Below, one piece after another: positions 1 through 7,460 of a stretch of DNA of 64,000 nt. Source of the stretch: Lacibacter cauensis (GTDB lineage: Bacteria; Bacteroidota; Bacteroidia; Chitinophagales; Chitinophagaceae); NCBI RefSeq assembly GCF_007830055.1, contig NZ_VLLE01000003.1:744001-808000 (forward strand), in the 5' to 3' direction. Under the pieces are notes generated by a model. The model searched no databases. It saw only the letters and a list, made by a program, of their open reading frames with translations, and was not told the DNA's origin. Each line of letters starts with the position of its first letter. The stretch's first letter is position 1. Position numbers and translations under genes: made by a program.

Positions 1-22
1 GTTCGTTAAAAACAGAAATACT

Positions 23-895
23 TTGCAAACAGAATCATACCAGATAAAACTCCCGCAGTTCGAAGGTCCGTTCGATCTGTTGCTCTTCTTTATTGAACGT
101 GATGAGCTGGACATTTACAATATCCCTATTACACGTATCATCAAAGACTTTATGGATTATATCCATCAGAGTGAGCAGCTGAACATTGAACTGTCGAGCG
201 AATTTATTTTGTTCATTTCTACGCTTATGCGCATCAAAGCAAAAATGCTGTTGCCACGTAAGGAAATAGATGAGCAGGGAAATGAAATTGATCCACGCCA
301 GGAACTGGTTGATAAAATTCTTGAATACAAGAAGTTTAAAGAAGCCAGTGTGCAAATGGCCGAACTGGAAGCCATGCGTATGATGATGGTGAAGCGGGGA
401 AACATTGCCAAAGAATTGTCGAGCATTGGCGAAGAATCAGGCGAAGGCACCGAGATACAAACCATTACCATGTTTAAACTGATGAAGACGTTTGAACGGG
501 TAATGAAGAAACATCACGAACGGTTTAATAAGCCGGTACATACGGTAGTGCAGTACAACTATACCATGGAAGGTAGCCGTGAGTATGTGCTGGATTTGGT
601 GAAGAAAGATAAAACAATACCTTTTGAGAAGCTGTTCGATATTGTGGAGAATCGCATACATGCACTCTTTCTGTTTCTTTCCCTGCTTGAGCTCTCGCAA
701 CAACGTTACATGACACTGTTGGTAGGCGAAGGAAGAAATAATTTTATTGTAGAGTGGAACGAAAACCGTCCTGCAGATCTCGATATTGATATTTTTGAAC
801 AGAACGAAGCAACAACAGATGCAGCAGAGGAACAGGAGCAACACGAAGAAGAGCCACCGCAAACAGATACTACAAACGAAACTGAAGAGCAATAG
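23..895 (+). CDS. scpA: Segregation and condensation protein A
   Basis: ScpA is the kleisin-like subunit that joins the Smc heads and ScpB in the SMC-ScpAB condensin, which compacts and separates the chromosome in the cytoplasm. The N-terminus shows the family hallmark FEGPFDLLLFFIERDELDIYNI (first part LPQFEGPFDLLLFF at residues 10-23) followed by the helical SMC-binding region and a C-terminal ScpA winged helix near residues 200-250. The last 30 residues are a very acidic Glu/Gln/Thr tail that goes beyond the conserved domain. The start is a TTG at 23; no better ATG lies upstream inside the window, so the true start could be further left. The gene converges with dxs across a bidirectional terminator. 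The family call is confident; the start is less so. Confidence 0.93.
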   Translation: MQTESYQIKLPQFEGPFDLLLFFIERDELDIYNIPITRIIKDFMDYIHQSEQLNIELSSEFILFISTLMRIKAKMLLPRKEIDEQGNEIDPRQELVDKILEYKKFKEASVQMAELEAMRMMMVKRGNIAKELSSIGEESGEGTEIQTITMFKLMKTFERVMKKHHERFNKPVHTVVQYNYTMEGSREYVLDLVKKDKTIPFEKLFDIVENRIHALFLFLSLLELSQQRYMTLLVGEGRNNFIVEWNENRPADLDIDIFEQNEATTDAAEEQEQHEEEPPQTDTTNETEEQ

Positions 896-896
896 T

Positions 897-930
897 AAAA
901 AAGCCGCATCAATTGATGCGGCTTTTTATT
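897..930. terminator. Bidirectional intrinsic terminator between scpA and dxs
   Basis: A 10-bp perfect inverted repeat, GCCGCATCAA/TTGATGCGGC at 903-922, has an A run before it and a T run (923-927) after it. It can therefore end transcripts from both converging genes. Confidence 0.85.
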
Positions 931-947
931 TACAGGCAGTTAAATAT

Positions 948-2870
948 TTACGCTTTCACAGCTACCCGTACATTCATCATCTCCCTTACCGTTTTTGCAA
1001 TACCATTGGCATCAATGCCAATTTCTTCATACAGTTGTTTTGGTGTACCATGTTCCACCAAACGATCGGGAATACCCATGATCTTTACTTCAGCACTATA
1101 ATTGTGTTGTGCCATAAATTCCAGTACGGCACTGCCAAAACCACCTACAACTGTTCCATCTTCAATCGTTACTACTTTCTCAAATTTTTGGAACACTTCG
1201 TGTAACAATTCTTCATCGATTGGTTTTGCAAAACGCATATCGTAATGTGCAGGATTAATGCCATCGTTCTTTAACTCACGAATAGCACTTGCCGCAAAAT
1301 TACCAGGGTGACCAAATGAAAGAATGGCAATGCCATCACCATCTTTCAACTTACGTCCTTTACCAATTTCTATTTCTTTCATCTCTGTTCTCCACTCCGG
1401 CATAACACCTTCTCCACGTGGGTAACGGATAGAGAAAGGCAGCTTTTGCGTTTCGAGTTGTGCGGTGTACATCATGTTCCGCAACTCGGCTTCATTCATC
1501 GGAGCTGCAACAATCATGTTGGGTATACAACGCATGTATGCAACATCATAGCAACCGTGGTGTGTAGGTCCATCTTCACCCACTAAACCTGCACGGTCTA
1601 AACAAAATACAACCGGCAGTTTTTGAATAGCCACATCGTGCAGCACCATGTCGTATGCACGCTGCATAAACGACGAATAAATATTACAGAACACACGCAT
1701 GCCCTGTGTTGCCATACCGGCGCTGAGCGTAACAGCATGTTGCTCACAAATACCTACGTCAAAAGCACGGTGCGGCATTTGGTCCATCATAAACTTGAGT
1801 GAAGAACCACTGGGCATTGCCGGTGTAACACCCACAATCTTTTCGTTCTTCTCCGCCAGTTCAATAATGGTATGGCCAAATACATCCTGGTATTTGGGCG
1901 GTTGTGGTGTATCGAATTTTTTCTTGTGAATTTCGCCGGTTACTTTATCAAACAAACCCGGCGCATGCCATTTGGTTTGATCTTTTTCTGCCAGCTCATA
2001 TCCTTTTCCTTTAACTGTTACAATGTGCAAGAGTTTTGGACCGGGAATATTCTTCAGATCTTTTAAGGTATCAACCAGCTTGGTAATATTATGCCCATCA
2101 ATTGGACCGAAGTAACGCAGCTTCAATGCTTCAAACAGGTTACTGTTCTTGTTGACAAAGCCTTTAATGCTATGCTCCAGTTTGCTGGCCATTTCACGAC
2201 TGAAGGTTTTGCCAACAGGCAGCTTGCCCAAGGCATTCCACACTTCATCCTTGATCTTGTTGTACGTAGGCGAAGTAGTGATATCGGTTAAGTATTCTTT
2301 TAATGCACCAACGTTGGGGTCGATGCTCATGCAGTTATCGTTGAGGATAATCAATACATCGCTGTCGGCTACACCTGCATGGTTCATGGCTTCAAACGCC
2401 AGGCCGGCCGTCATAGCACCATCGCCAATTACGGCAATAGACTTACGGTTTTCGCCTTTTAGTTTGGCAGCCATAGCCATACCCAACGCTGCCGAAATAG
2501 AAGTGGAGGAGTGGCCTACACCAAAGGTATCGTACTCACTTTCGCTGCGTTTGGGAAAACCGCTGATGCCGTTGTATTTGCGGTTGGTGTGAAAATTATC
2601 TCTGCGGCCGGTAAGAATCTTGTGGCCGTAAGCCTGGTGGCCCACATCCCATACCAACTGATCGTAAGGTGTATCGTACACGTAATGCAGAGCAGTGGAG
2701 AGTTCAACCACACCCAGGCTGGCTCCAAAATGTCCGCCATGCACACTCACCACATCAATAATGTATTGCCTCAACTCATCGCAAACCTGCGGTAATTGAT
2801 CCATGGGCAACTTCTTTAAATCGGCCGGAGAATCAATTTTGCTCAGCAGTGTACCGGGTTTTATTTCCAT
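948..2870 (-). CDS. dxs: 1-deoxy-D-xylulose-5-phosphate synthase
   Basis: This thiamine diphosphate enzyme condenses pyruvate and glyceraldehyde 3-phosphate, the first step of the MEP isoprenoid pathway. The 640-residue length is normal. Visible landmarks are VGHQAYGHKILTGR in the N-terminal part, the ThDP/Mg motif GDGAMTAGLAFEAMNHAG with NDNCMSI downstream, the pyrimidine-domain stretch DVGICEQHAVTLSAGMA and the transketolase C-terminal domain. The ATG at 2870 gives the usual N-terminus (a short leader, then LLSKIDSPADLKKL). It is a single gene with its own putative promoter. It supplies the precursors for the prenyl chains used by the GGGP synthase-like gene at 6.3 kb and for the undecaprenyl carrier recycled by uppP at 37 kb (inference). 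Confidence 0.97.
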   Translation of the reverse strand: MEIKPGTLLSKIDSPADLKKLPMDQLPQVCDELRQYIIDVVSVHGGHFGASLGVVELSTALHYVYDTPYDQLVWDVGHQAYGHKILTGRRDNFHTNRKYNGISGFPKRSESEYDTFGVGHSSTSISAALGMAMAAKLKGENRKSIAVIGDGAMTAGLAFEAMNHAGVADSDVLIILNDNCMSIDPNVGALKEYLTDITTSPTYNKIKDEVWNALGKLPVGKTFSREMASKLEHSIKGFVNKNSNLFEALKLRYFGPIDGHNITKLVDTLKDLKNIPGPKLLHIVTVKGKGYELAEKDQTKWHAPGLFDKVTGEIHKKKFDTPQPPKYQDVFGHTIIELAEKNEKIVGVTPAMPSGSSLKFMMDQMPHRAFDVGICEQHAVTLSAGMATQGMRVFCNIYSSFMQRAYDMVLHDVAIQKLPVVFCLDRAGLVGEDGPTHHGCYDVAYMRCIPNMIVAAPMNEAELRNMMYTAQLETQKLPFSIRYPRGEGVMPEWRTEMKEIEIGKGRKLKDGDGIAILSFGHPGNFAASAIRELKNDGINPAHYDMRFAKPIDEELLHEVFQKFEKVVTIEDGTVVGGFGSAVLEFMAQHNYSAEVKIMGIPDRLVEHGTPKQLYEEIGIDANGIAKTVREMMNVRVAVKA

Positions 2871-2940
2871 ATATTCCAGAATAATTAGGTAAAGGTAAAA
2901 AACTTACGGGCAATAGCAGCGCCCGGTTTTGTTTAACAGA

Positions 2941-2972
2941 CAAAGTAAAAAATGGTTGAACAGAGTTACAAA
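2941..2972 (-). promoter_or_regulatory. Putative Bacteroidota-type promoter of dxs
   Basis: Read on the minus strand, TTTG (2969-2972) is followed after 20 bases by TTACTTTG (2941-2948), a 7/8 match to the -7 consensus TAnnTTTG. Transcription would start about 65 bases before the dxs ATG. Such motifs are common by chance in this composition, so support is moderate. Confidence 0.35.
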
Positions 2973-3067
2973 AGATGAGCAGAAAACCAACCATTTACCC
3001 AAATAATTAGCCCTTTGTACCTTTCGGCGGTTTAATCCCTTATCTTAAAGGTTAGATTTGTAAGTAC

Positions 3068-4123
3068 ATGCGTGTTTCTTTAAGTAAAATAGGAGCTTAT
3101 TGGTGGTGCCAGGCAGCAGGCTGGGGCGGTAACATGCTCATGAATTTCTTTTTTGCCTGGACCTACAACAGAGATATCAATGCTCCGTTCATTCTGCGTT
3201 CGTTTATCATAGCCGTGCTGGGGGTACTGGTAACCCATTTTATGCGCTGGGTAATTATGAAGCTGAATATGCTGCAAAAGCCTTTCGAACAACAGGTGGT
3301 TTACTTCCTGTTGCTGACGGTGGTTTTTTCTATGATTCTTCCATTCCTTTCCTTATCGCTTTTCAACCTGTTTAATTTATTTACGCCTGAACAGCGTGTG
3401 TATAGTTTTACCCGGTTGTTGGTGGGTTCGGCTGCTAACTCGTTTGTAACGTTGTTGGTTTGGAATCTTATTTATTTTATCTATCATTATGTGGAGCGTT
3501 ACCGCATGCAGCAGCTTGATGCGCTGCAGATGCAGAGTGTGGTAAAAGAACTGGAGCTGAAGACCATTAAAGCACACATTAACCCGCATTTCATTTTCAA
3601 TTCGCTCAACGGTATTCGTGCATTGGTTGATGAAGACCCGGCACGTGCCCGCACCGCCATTACCGAACTGAGTAATATTTTGCGCAACAGTATGCAGGCC
3701 GATAAACAGGAAACAGTTCCTTTTGAAAAAGAGCTGGCCATCGTAAAAGATTATCTTGCACTGGAGCAGATGCGTTTTGAAGAGCGCTTGGTGGTTAAAT
3801 TTGATATTGATGAAGACACACTCGATCAGCCGGTACCGCCCATGATGTTGCAAACGCTGGTGGAAAATGCGATCAAGCACGGCATCAGTAAAAATATTTC
3901 GGGAGGAGAAATAAAAATCATTTCCCGTTTTGTAAACGATCAGCACGAGTTGGTTATCCGTAATACAGGACGTTTGAATGGACAGATCAATGCTGATGGC
4001 TTTGGTATATCGAGTACTCAAAGCAGGTTAAAGCTGATGTTTGGCGATAACGCAGGTTTTTCGATAAGTGATGTAAACGGAAACGAAGTGGAAGCAAAAG
4101 TAACAATGCCTGCAGCGGTATAA
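3068..4123 (+). CDS. LytS/YehU-family sensor histidine kinase
   Basis: This is a membrane sensor kinase of the His_kinase (PF06580) family. About four hydrophobic segments fill residues 10-150, with no recognisable extracellular domain. A short coiled stretch leads into the phosphoacceptor box INPHFIFNSLN, with the predicted His at residue 174. The HATPase N box LVENAIKHGIS follows near residue 265, and a GFGISSTQSRLKLMFG G-box region closes the domain. The 351 residues are typical of Bacteroidota members paired with LytTR regulators, and such a regulator follows 37 bases downstream. The signal sensed cannot be told from sequence. The ATG at 3068 sits only 7 bases after a TAnnTTTG match, so the mRNA may be almost leaderless. 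Confidence 0.9.
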   Translation: MRVSLSKIGAYWWCQAAGWGGNMLMNFFFAWTYNRDINAPFILRSFIIAVLGVLVTHFMRWVIMKLNMLQKPFEQQVVYFLLLTVVFSMILPFLSLSLFNLFNLFTPEQRVYSFTRLLVGSAANSFVTLLVWNLIYFIYHYVERYRMQQLDALQMQSVVKELELKTIKAHINPHFIFNSLNGIRALVDEDPARARTAITELSNILRNSMQADKQETVPFEKELAIVKDYLALEQMRFEERLVVKFDIDEDTLDQPVPPMMLQTLVENAIKHGISKNISGGEIKIISRFVNDQHELVIRNTGRLNGQINADGFGISSTQSRLKLMFGDNAGFSISDVNGNEVEAKVTMPAAV

Positions 4124-4160
4124 TATTTTAAAACCACCCTTATCATATAAACAGACAGAT

Positions 4161-4901
4161 ATGAACAAAAAAGCAATTATTATTGATGACGAACGCTTAG
4201 CCCGTAATGAGCTGAAGAAACTGTTATCAGAATTTCCGGATATTGAAGTGATCGATGAAGCATCGAATGTTGATGAAGGTTTGCAGAAGATAGAGGCACT
4301 GAATCCTGATCTTATTTTCCTTGATATACAGATGCCCGGCAAAACCGGTTTCGATCTGTTGAGCGAACTGGAACGCACACCCGAAGTCATTTTTACTACT
4401 GCTTACGACGAATATGCATTGCGTGCATTTGAAGTAAATGCACTCGACTATTTGCTGAAGCCAATTGAGCCGAAGCGTTTGGCCGATGCTTTGCATAAAC
4501 TCGATGAAGAAGAGAAAGAACATACTGGTGGTGATGGCGAACCGGTGCATGTGAATAAAAGCATGTTGAGTGAGAACGACCAGGTATTTGTAAAAGATGG
4601 CGAACGTTGCTGGTTTGTAAAACTGAGTGATATCCGTTTGTTTGAAAGCGTAGGCAACTATGCGAAAGTGTATTTCGGTCCAAATAAGCCACTGATCTTA
4701 AAATCGCTGAATGCGTTGGAAGAACGGCTGGATGAAAAAATGTTTTTCCGTGCAAACCGTAAACATATTGTAAACCTGCGCATGATTGAGAAAGTAGAAC
4801 CTTATTTTAACGGAGGGTTGTTGCTTGAAATTCATGGTGGTGATAAAATTGAAGTAAGCCGAAGACAGGCGGTGAAGTTTAAAGAAATGATGAGCTTATA
4901 A
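4161..4901 (+). CDS. LytTR-family response regulator
   Basis: This DNA-binding response regulator is the expected partner of the kinase just upstream. The receiver domain (residues 1-115) has the acidic pair IIDDE at 8-12, the phosphoacceptor Asp55 in IFLDIQMPGK, TTAYDEYALRAF with the conserved Thr, and the switch Lys in LLKPI. A linker of charged residues leads to a C-terminal LytTR domain (about 145-245), recognisable by FVKDGERCWFVKLSDI, the FRANRKHIVNL stretch and EVSRRQAVKFKEM. LytTR domains bind direct repeats upstream of target genes; none is identified here. It is co-directional with the M28 peptidase 28 bases downstream, probably in one transcript. Confidence 0.93.
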   Translation: MNKKAIIIDDERLARNELKKLLSEFPDIEVIDEASNVDEGLQKIEALNPDLIFLDIQMPGKTGFDLLSELERTPEVIFTTAYDEYALRAFEVNALDYLLKPIEPKRLADALHKLDEEEKEHTGGDGEPVHVNKSMLSENDQVFVKDGERCWFVKLSDIRLFESVGNYAKVYFGPNKPLILKSLNALEERLDEKMFFRANRKHIVNLRMIEKVEPYFNGGLLLEIHGGDKIEVSRRQAVKFKEMMSL

Positions 4902-4929
4902 TTAAACAAGAGCGATACAACAAACACAA

Positions 4930-6216
4930 ATGAAGAAATTAAACCTGACGTGGTTACTGCTTTTTGTAACCACGTTTTTATTAGCCCAAACAAAAGCCGA
5001 TCAAACAATCAATGCAAAAGAAGTAGAACGTATTGAACGTGTACTGGCATCGGATGAAATGAAAGGCCGAAGAGTTTTTTCGCCTGAGTTAGACAAAGCA
5101 GCCGATTTTATTGCAGCCGAATTTAAAGCTGCTGGATTAGAAACCTGGAACAACAGCGGCACTTACCGCCAGGAGTTCGCAATTATTACTCCACGATTTA
5201 AAGGATTGACTTGCACATTTGATCAACAACCCGTGGATGGAAAGAATGTAGTGGTGATAACCACCACCGCCAGTTTAACCGTTAACGAACAATCGGGGTA
5301 CGAAAAAGTAAAGCTGGGTGCAGGGTTAAACTTTTTTACAGAAGCGCAGAAATATATCCGTTCAAACAAGAACTATCTTGTACTGGTTGATACATCGTAC
5401 AGCAAAAACTTTGGAAGGTTAACCGGTTTTAAACGGGGAATGTTTCCAATGAAGAACAATGTGCTGTTTGTATTAACAACAGCCGATCCTGCAACGTACA
5501 GCATCGAAGCACAACACGAAATTGTTGAACAGAAACTGGCCAATGTAGTTGGCGTATTACCGGGCAAAAGCAAAAAGAATGAGTATGTGATCTTCTCCGG
5601 TCACTACGATCATATTGGCATAGGTAAACCGGTTGATGGTGATTCTATTTTCAACGGCGCCAATGATGATGCTGCAGGTACTACTGCTGTAATCCTGCTT
5701 GCAAAATATTACAAAGCATTAAACAATAATGAACGCACCATCATCTTCGCAGCTTTTACTGCAGAAGAATCGGGTGGGTATGGTGCACAATATTTTTCAC
5801 GCCAGTTCGATCCTGCACAGGTGGCTGCAATGTTTAATATTGAAATGATTGGTACTGAAAGTAAGTGGGGTAAAAATTCTGCCTACATTACCGGTTACGA
5901 AAAAACAGATATGGGCGCCATTATGCAGAAGAACCTTGAAGGAACAGGGTTCACCTTTTATCCCGACCCATACACCGATCAAAATTTATTCTACCGTTCC
6001 GATAACGCAACGCTTGCACGTTTAGGTGTTCCTGCGCATACGATTTCTACTTCTAAAATGGATAGCGAACCAAACTATCATAAAGTAAGTGACGAAGTGG
6101 AAACACTTGACCTTGATAACATGACAATGATCATCAAATCCATTGCATTGAGTGCACGAAGTATTGTTGCAGGAAAAGATTCGCCAACGAGAGTAAAGGT
6201 GGATGAGTTACGATAA
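4930..6216 (+). CDS. Secreted M28-family zinc metallopeptidase
   Basis: This is an exported zinc-dependent amino- or carboxypeptidase-like enzyme. Residues 1-20 form a signal peptide ending LLAQ. The M28 core shows GHYDHIG (His225 as first zinc ligand), NGANDDAAGT (bridging Asp near 243), TAEESGGYGAQYF (Glu general base and ligand near 277) and a late HKVSDE (His384). About 130 residues lie between the signal peptide and the core; in related proteins this segment holds an insert or a PA-like region, but here it is not clearly recognisable. It follows the LytTR regulator by 28 bases and ends at a strong terminator, so the kinase-regulator-peptidase set is probably one operon. The substrate is unknown. 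Confidence 0.9.
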   Translation: MKKLNLTWLLLFVTTFLLAQTKADQTINAKEVERIERVLASDEMKGRRVFSPELDKAADFIAAEFKAAGLETWNNSGTYRQEFAIITPRFKGLTCTFDQQPVDGKNVVVITTTASLTVNEQSGYEKVKLGAGLNFFTEAQKYIRSNKNYLVLVDTSYSKNFGRLTGFKRGMFPMKNNVLFVLTTADPATYSIEAQHEIVEQKLANVVGVLPGKSKKNEYVIFSGHYDHIGIGKPVDGDSIFNGANDDAAGTTAVILLAKYYKALNNNERTIIFAAFTAEESGGYGAQYFSRQFDPAQVAAMFNIEMIGTESKWGKNSAYITGYEKTDMGAIMQKNLEGTGFTFYPDPYTDQNLFYRSDNATLARLGVPAHTISTSKMDSEPNYHKVSDEVETLDLDNMTMIIKSIALSARSIVAGKDSPTRVKVDELR

Positions 6217-6234
6217 GATAAAGAGCATTGCTTA

Positions 6235-6270
6235 AATGAAAACGCTCCTGTATGCAGGAGCGTTTTCATT
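6235..6270. terminator. Bidirectional intrinsic terminator
   Basis: A perfect 16-bp stem (6235-6250 with 6255-6270) has loop TATG. A and T runs at the stem base let it serve both the M28 peptidase operon and the converging GGGP synthase-like gene. Confidence 0.85.
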
Positions 6271-6287
6271 AATACGTTAAAACAAGT

Positions 6288-7043
6288 TTATGCTTTTACC
6301 GGCACACTGTGTATAGCTGCTGCCATCTCTTTAATCAGATTGGGATCTTTTTCAATCGCATTGCCTATAACAATTACATCGGCACCTGCTTTACAATTGC
6401 GATACGCTTTTTCAGGATCGGTGATACCACCACCAATAATCAATGGCGCTTCAATTTGCTGGGCCACTGCCTGGATCATGTTTTCGCTGATGGGGCGTTT
6501 GGCACCGCTGCCTGCATCCATGTAAATTACTTTCATGCCCAGCATTTCACCGGCCATAGCCGTACACATGGCAATTTCATTTTTATCGGAAGGAAGGGGG
6601 GTTGCATTGCTGATGTACGATACTGTTGTTGGTGCACCACCATCAACCACCATATAACCGGTTGAAATAATTTCCAAACCACTTTGTTTTACAAACGGTG
6701 CTGAAATAACATGCTGACCAATTAACAGCTCCGGGTTGCGGCCCGATATGAGCGACAGATATAAAAGACCATCGGCATACTTGCTTATTTGCGAAGGGCT
6801 GCCGGGGAATAAAATAACAGGAATATCACAGCTGGCTTTCAGCTGTTGTACCACTTCATCCAAACGGTTGGAAATAACGAGGCTTCCGCCTACAAGAAAA
6901 TAATCTACACCTGCTTCCACAGAAAGTTTCACCAGTTGTTCAACGGCCAACGGATTTACTTTATCAGGATCAATTAAAACAGCAAACGATTTTTGTCCTT
7001 TCTGCTTTTTTTCCAGTAACTGTGTATAGAGGTATTGATTCAT
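6288..7043 (-). CDS. Geranylgeranylglyceryl phosphate synthase-like (PcrB/GGGPS family)
   Basis: This TIM-barrel prenyltransferase family joins sn-glycerol 1-phosphate to a polyprenyl diphosphate to make an ether lipid precursor. Landmarks are FAVLIDPDK near residue 20, DYFLVGGSLVISNRLD, VILFPGSPSQIS, YLSLISGRNPELLIG, STGYMVVDGG, KVIYMDAGSGA and the phosphate-binding IIGGGITDPEKA and GADVIVIGNAIEKD. The 251-residue length and these motifs fit the group II GGGPS enzymes known from Bacteroidota as well as archaea. The product chain length and physiological role here are not visible. No glycerol-1-phosphate dehydrogenase gene lies nearby. The minus-strand start at 7043 is the only good ATG. Confidence 0.88.
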   Translation of the reverse strand: MNQYLYTQLLEKKQKGQKSFAVLIDPDKVNPLAVEQLVKLSVEAGVDYFLVGGSLVISNRLDEVVQQLKASCDIPVILFPGSPSQISKYADGLLYLSLISGRNPELLIGQHVISAPFVKQSGLEIISTGYMVVDGGAPTTVSYISNATPLPSDKNEIAMCTAMAGEMLGMKVIYMDAGSGAKRPISENMIQAVAQQIEAPLIIGGGITDPEKAYRNCKAGADVIVIGNAIEKDPNLIKEMAAAIHSVPVKA

Positions 7044-7460
7044 TAATGCTCAGCTATGGGTGCAAAAATGCAAAAAAATGTTCAGCTTTTCCAGAAACCG
7101 TTCTATTTATCTGTAAGCAGTTAATCCTGCCTGTTAAGACAGTTGCAGGCTTTGCCGGAAATCTGCGTTTACAGGAAAACGTTAGTTTAATTTTCGGTTA
7201 AGTTTGACCTGTAATGCAGCAAAAGCAAGGCCAAGGGATTTATTTGCTAACCGCAAAGACTTTTTTTTGCTCATTTATAAACTGGGGCGTTAATAACTCA
7301 ATATCCACACCAAAAAGCAGGCCTATACTGCATTTGAGCCGATTTCCACAAACTGTGCATATTTCACACTTTGTCTGTATTATCTGAAAAAATATTTTCG
7401 TAATCTGTCGTTTAGCGATTTTCATAACCCAACTACTAACCCCAAAACTTACAGTTCATT
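7044..7460. other. 417-base intergenic region upstream of nrdJ
   Basis: This region separates the divergent GGGPS-like gene and nrdJ. It holds a putative nrdJ promoter at 7370-7400 and a weak interrupted hairpin near 7124-7150 (CCTGC/GCAGG arms). I looked for a cobalamin riboswitch and paired NrdR boxes because a B12-dependent reductase follows, and saw neither. A 61-codon open frame on the minus strand (7240-7425) does not look like a real gene. Confidence 0.6.
7370..7400 (+). promoter_or_regulatory. Putative promoter of nrdJ
   Basis: TTTG (7370-7373) and TATTTTCG (7393-7400, 7/8 match to TAnnTTTG) are 19 bases apart, the usual Bacteroidota spacing. The start would give a leader of about 50 bases to the ATG at 7461. 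Confidence 0.45.

Noticed and set aside
7240-7425. 61-residue minus-strand frame with a CEICTVCG motif
   Set aside because: It overlaps the nrdJ promoter, has no recognisable ribosome site or homologue, and the Cys pattern may be chance.
7044-7460. Cobalamin riboswitch or NrdR boxes upstream of nrdJ
   Set aside because: No AGCCACTG-like or AGYCAGGAGACC-like B12 box is visible. CACAAACTGTG near 7348 and a nearby CACACTTTGT are only weakly like NrdR boxes and not arranged as a helical pair.
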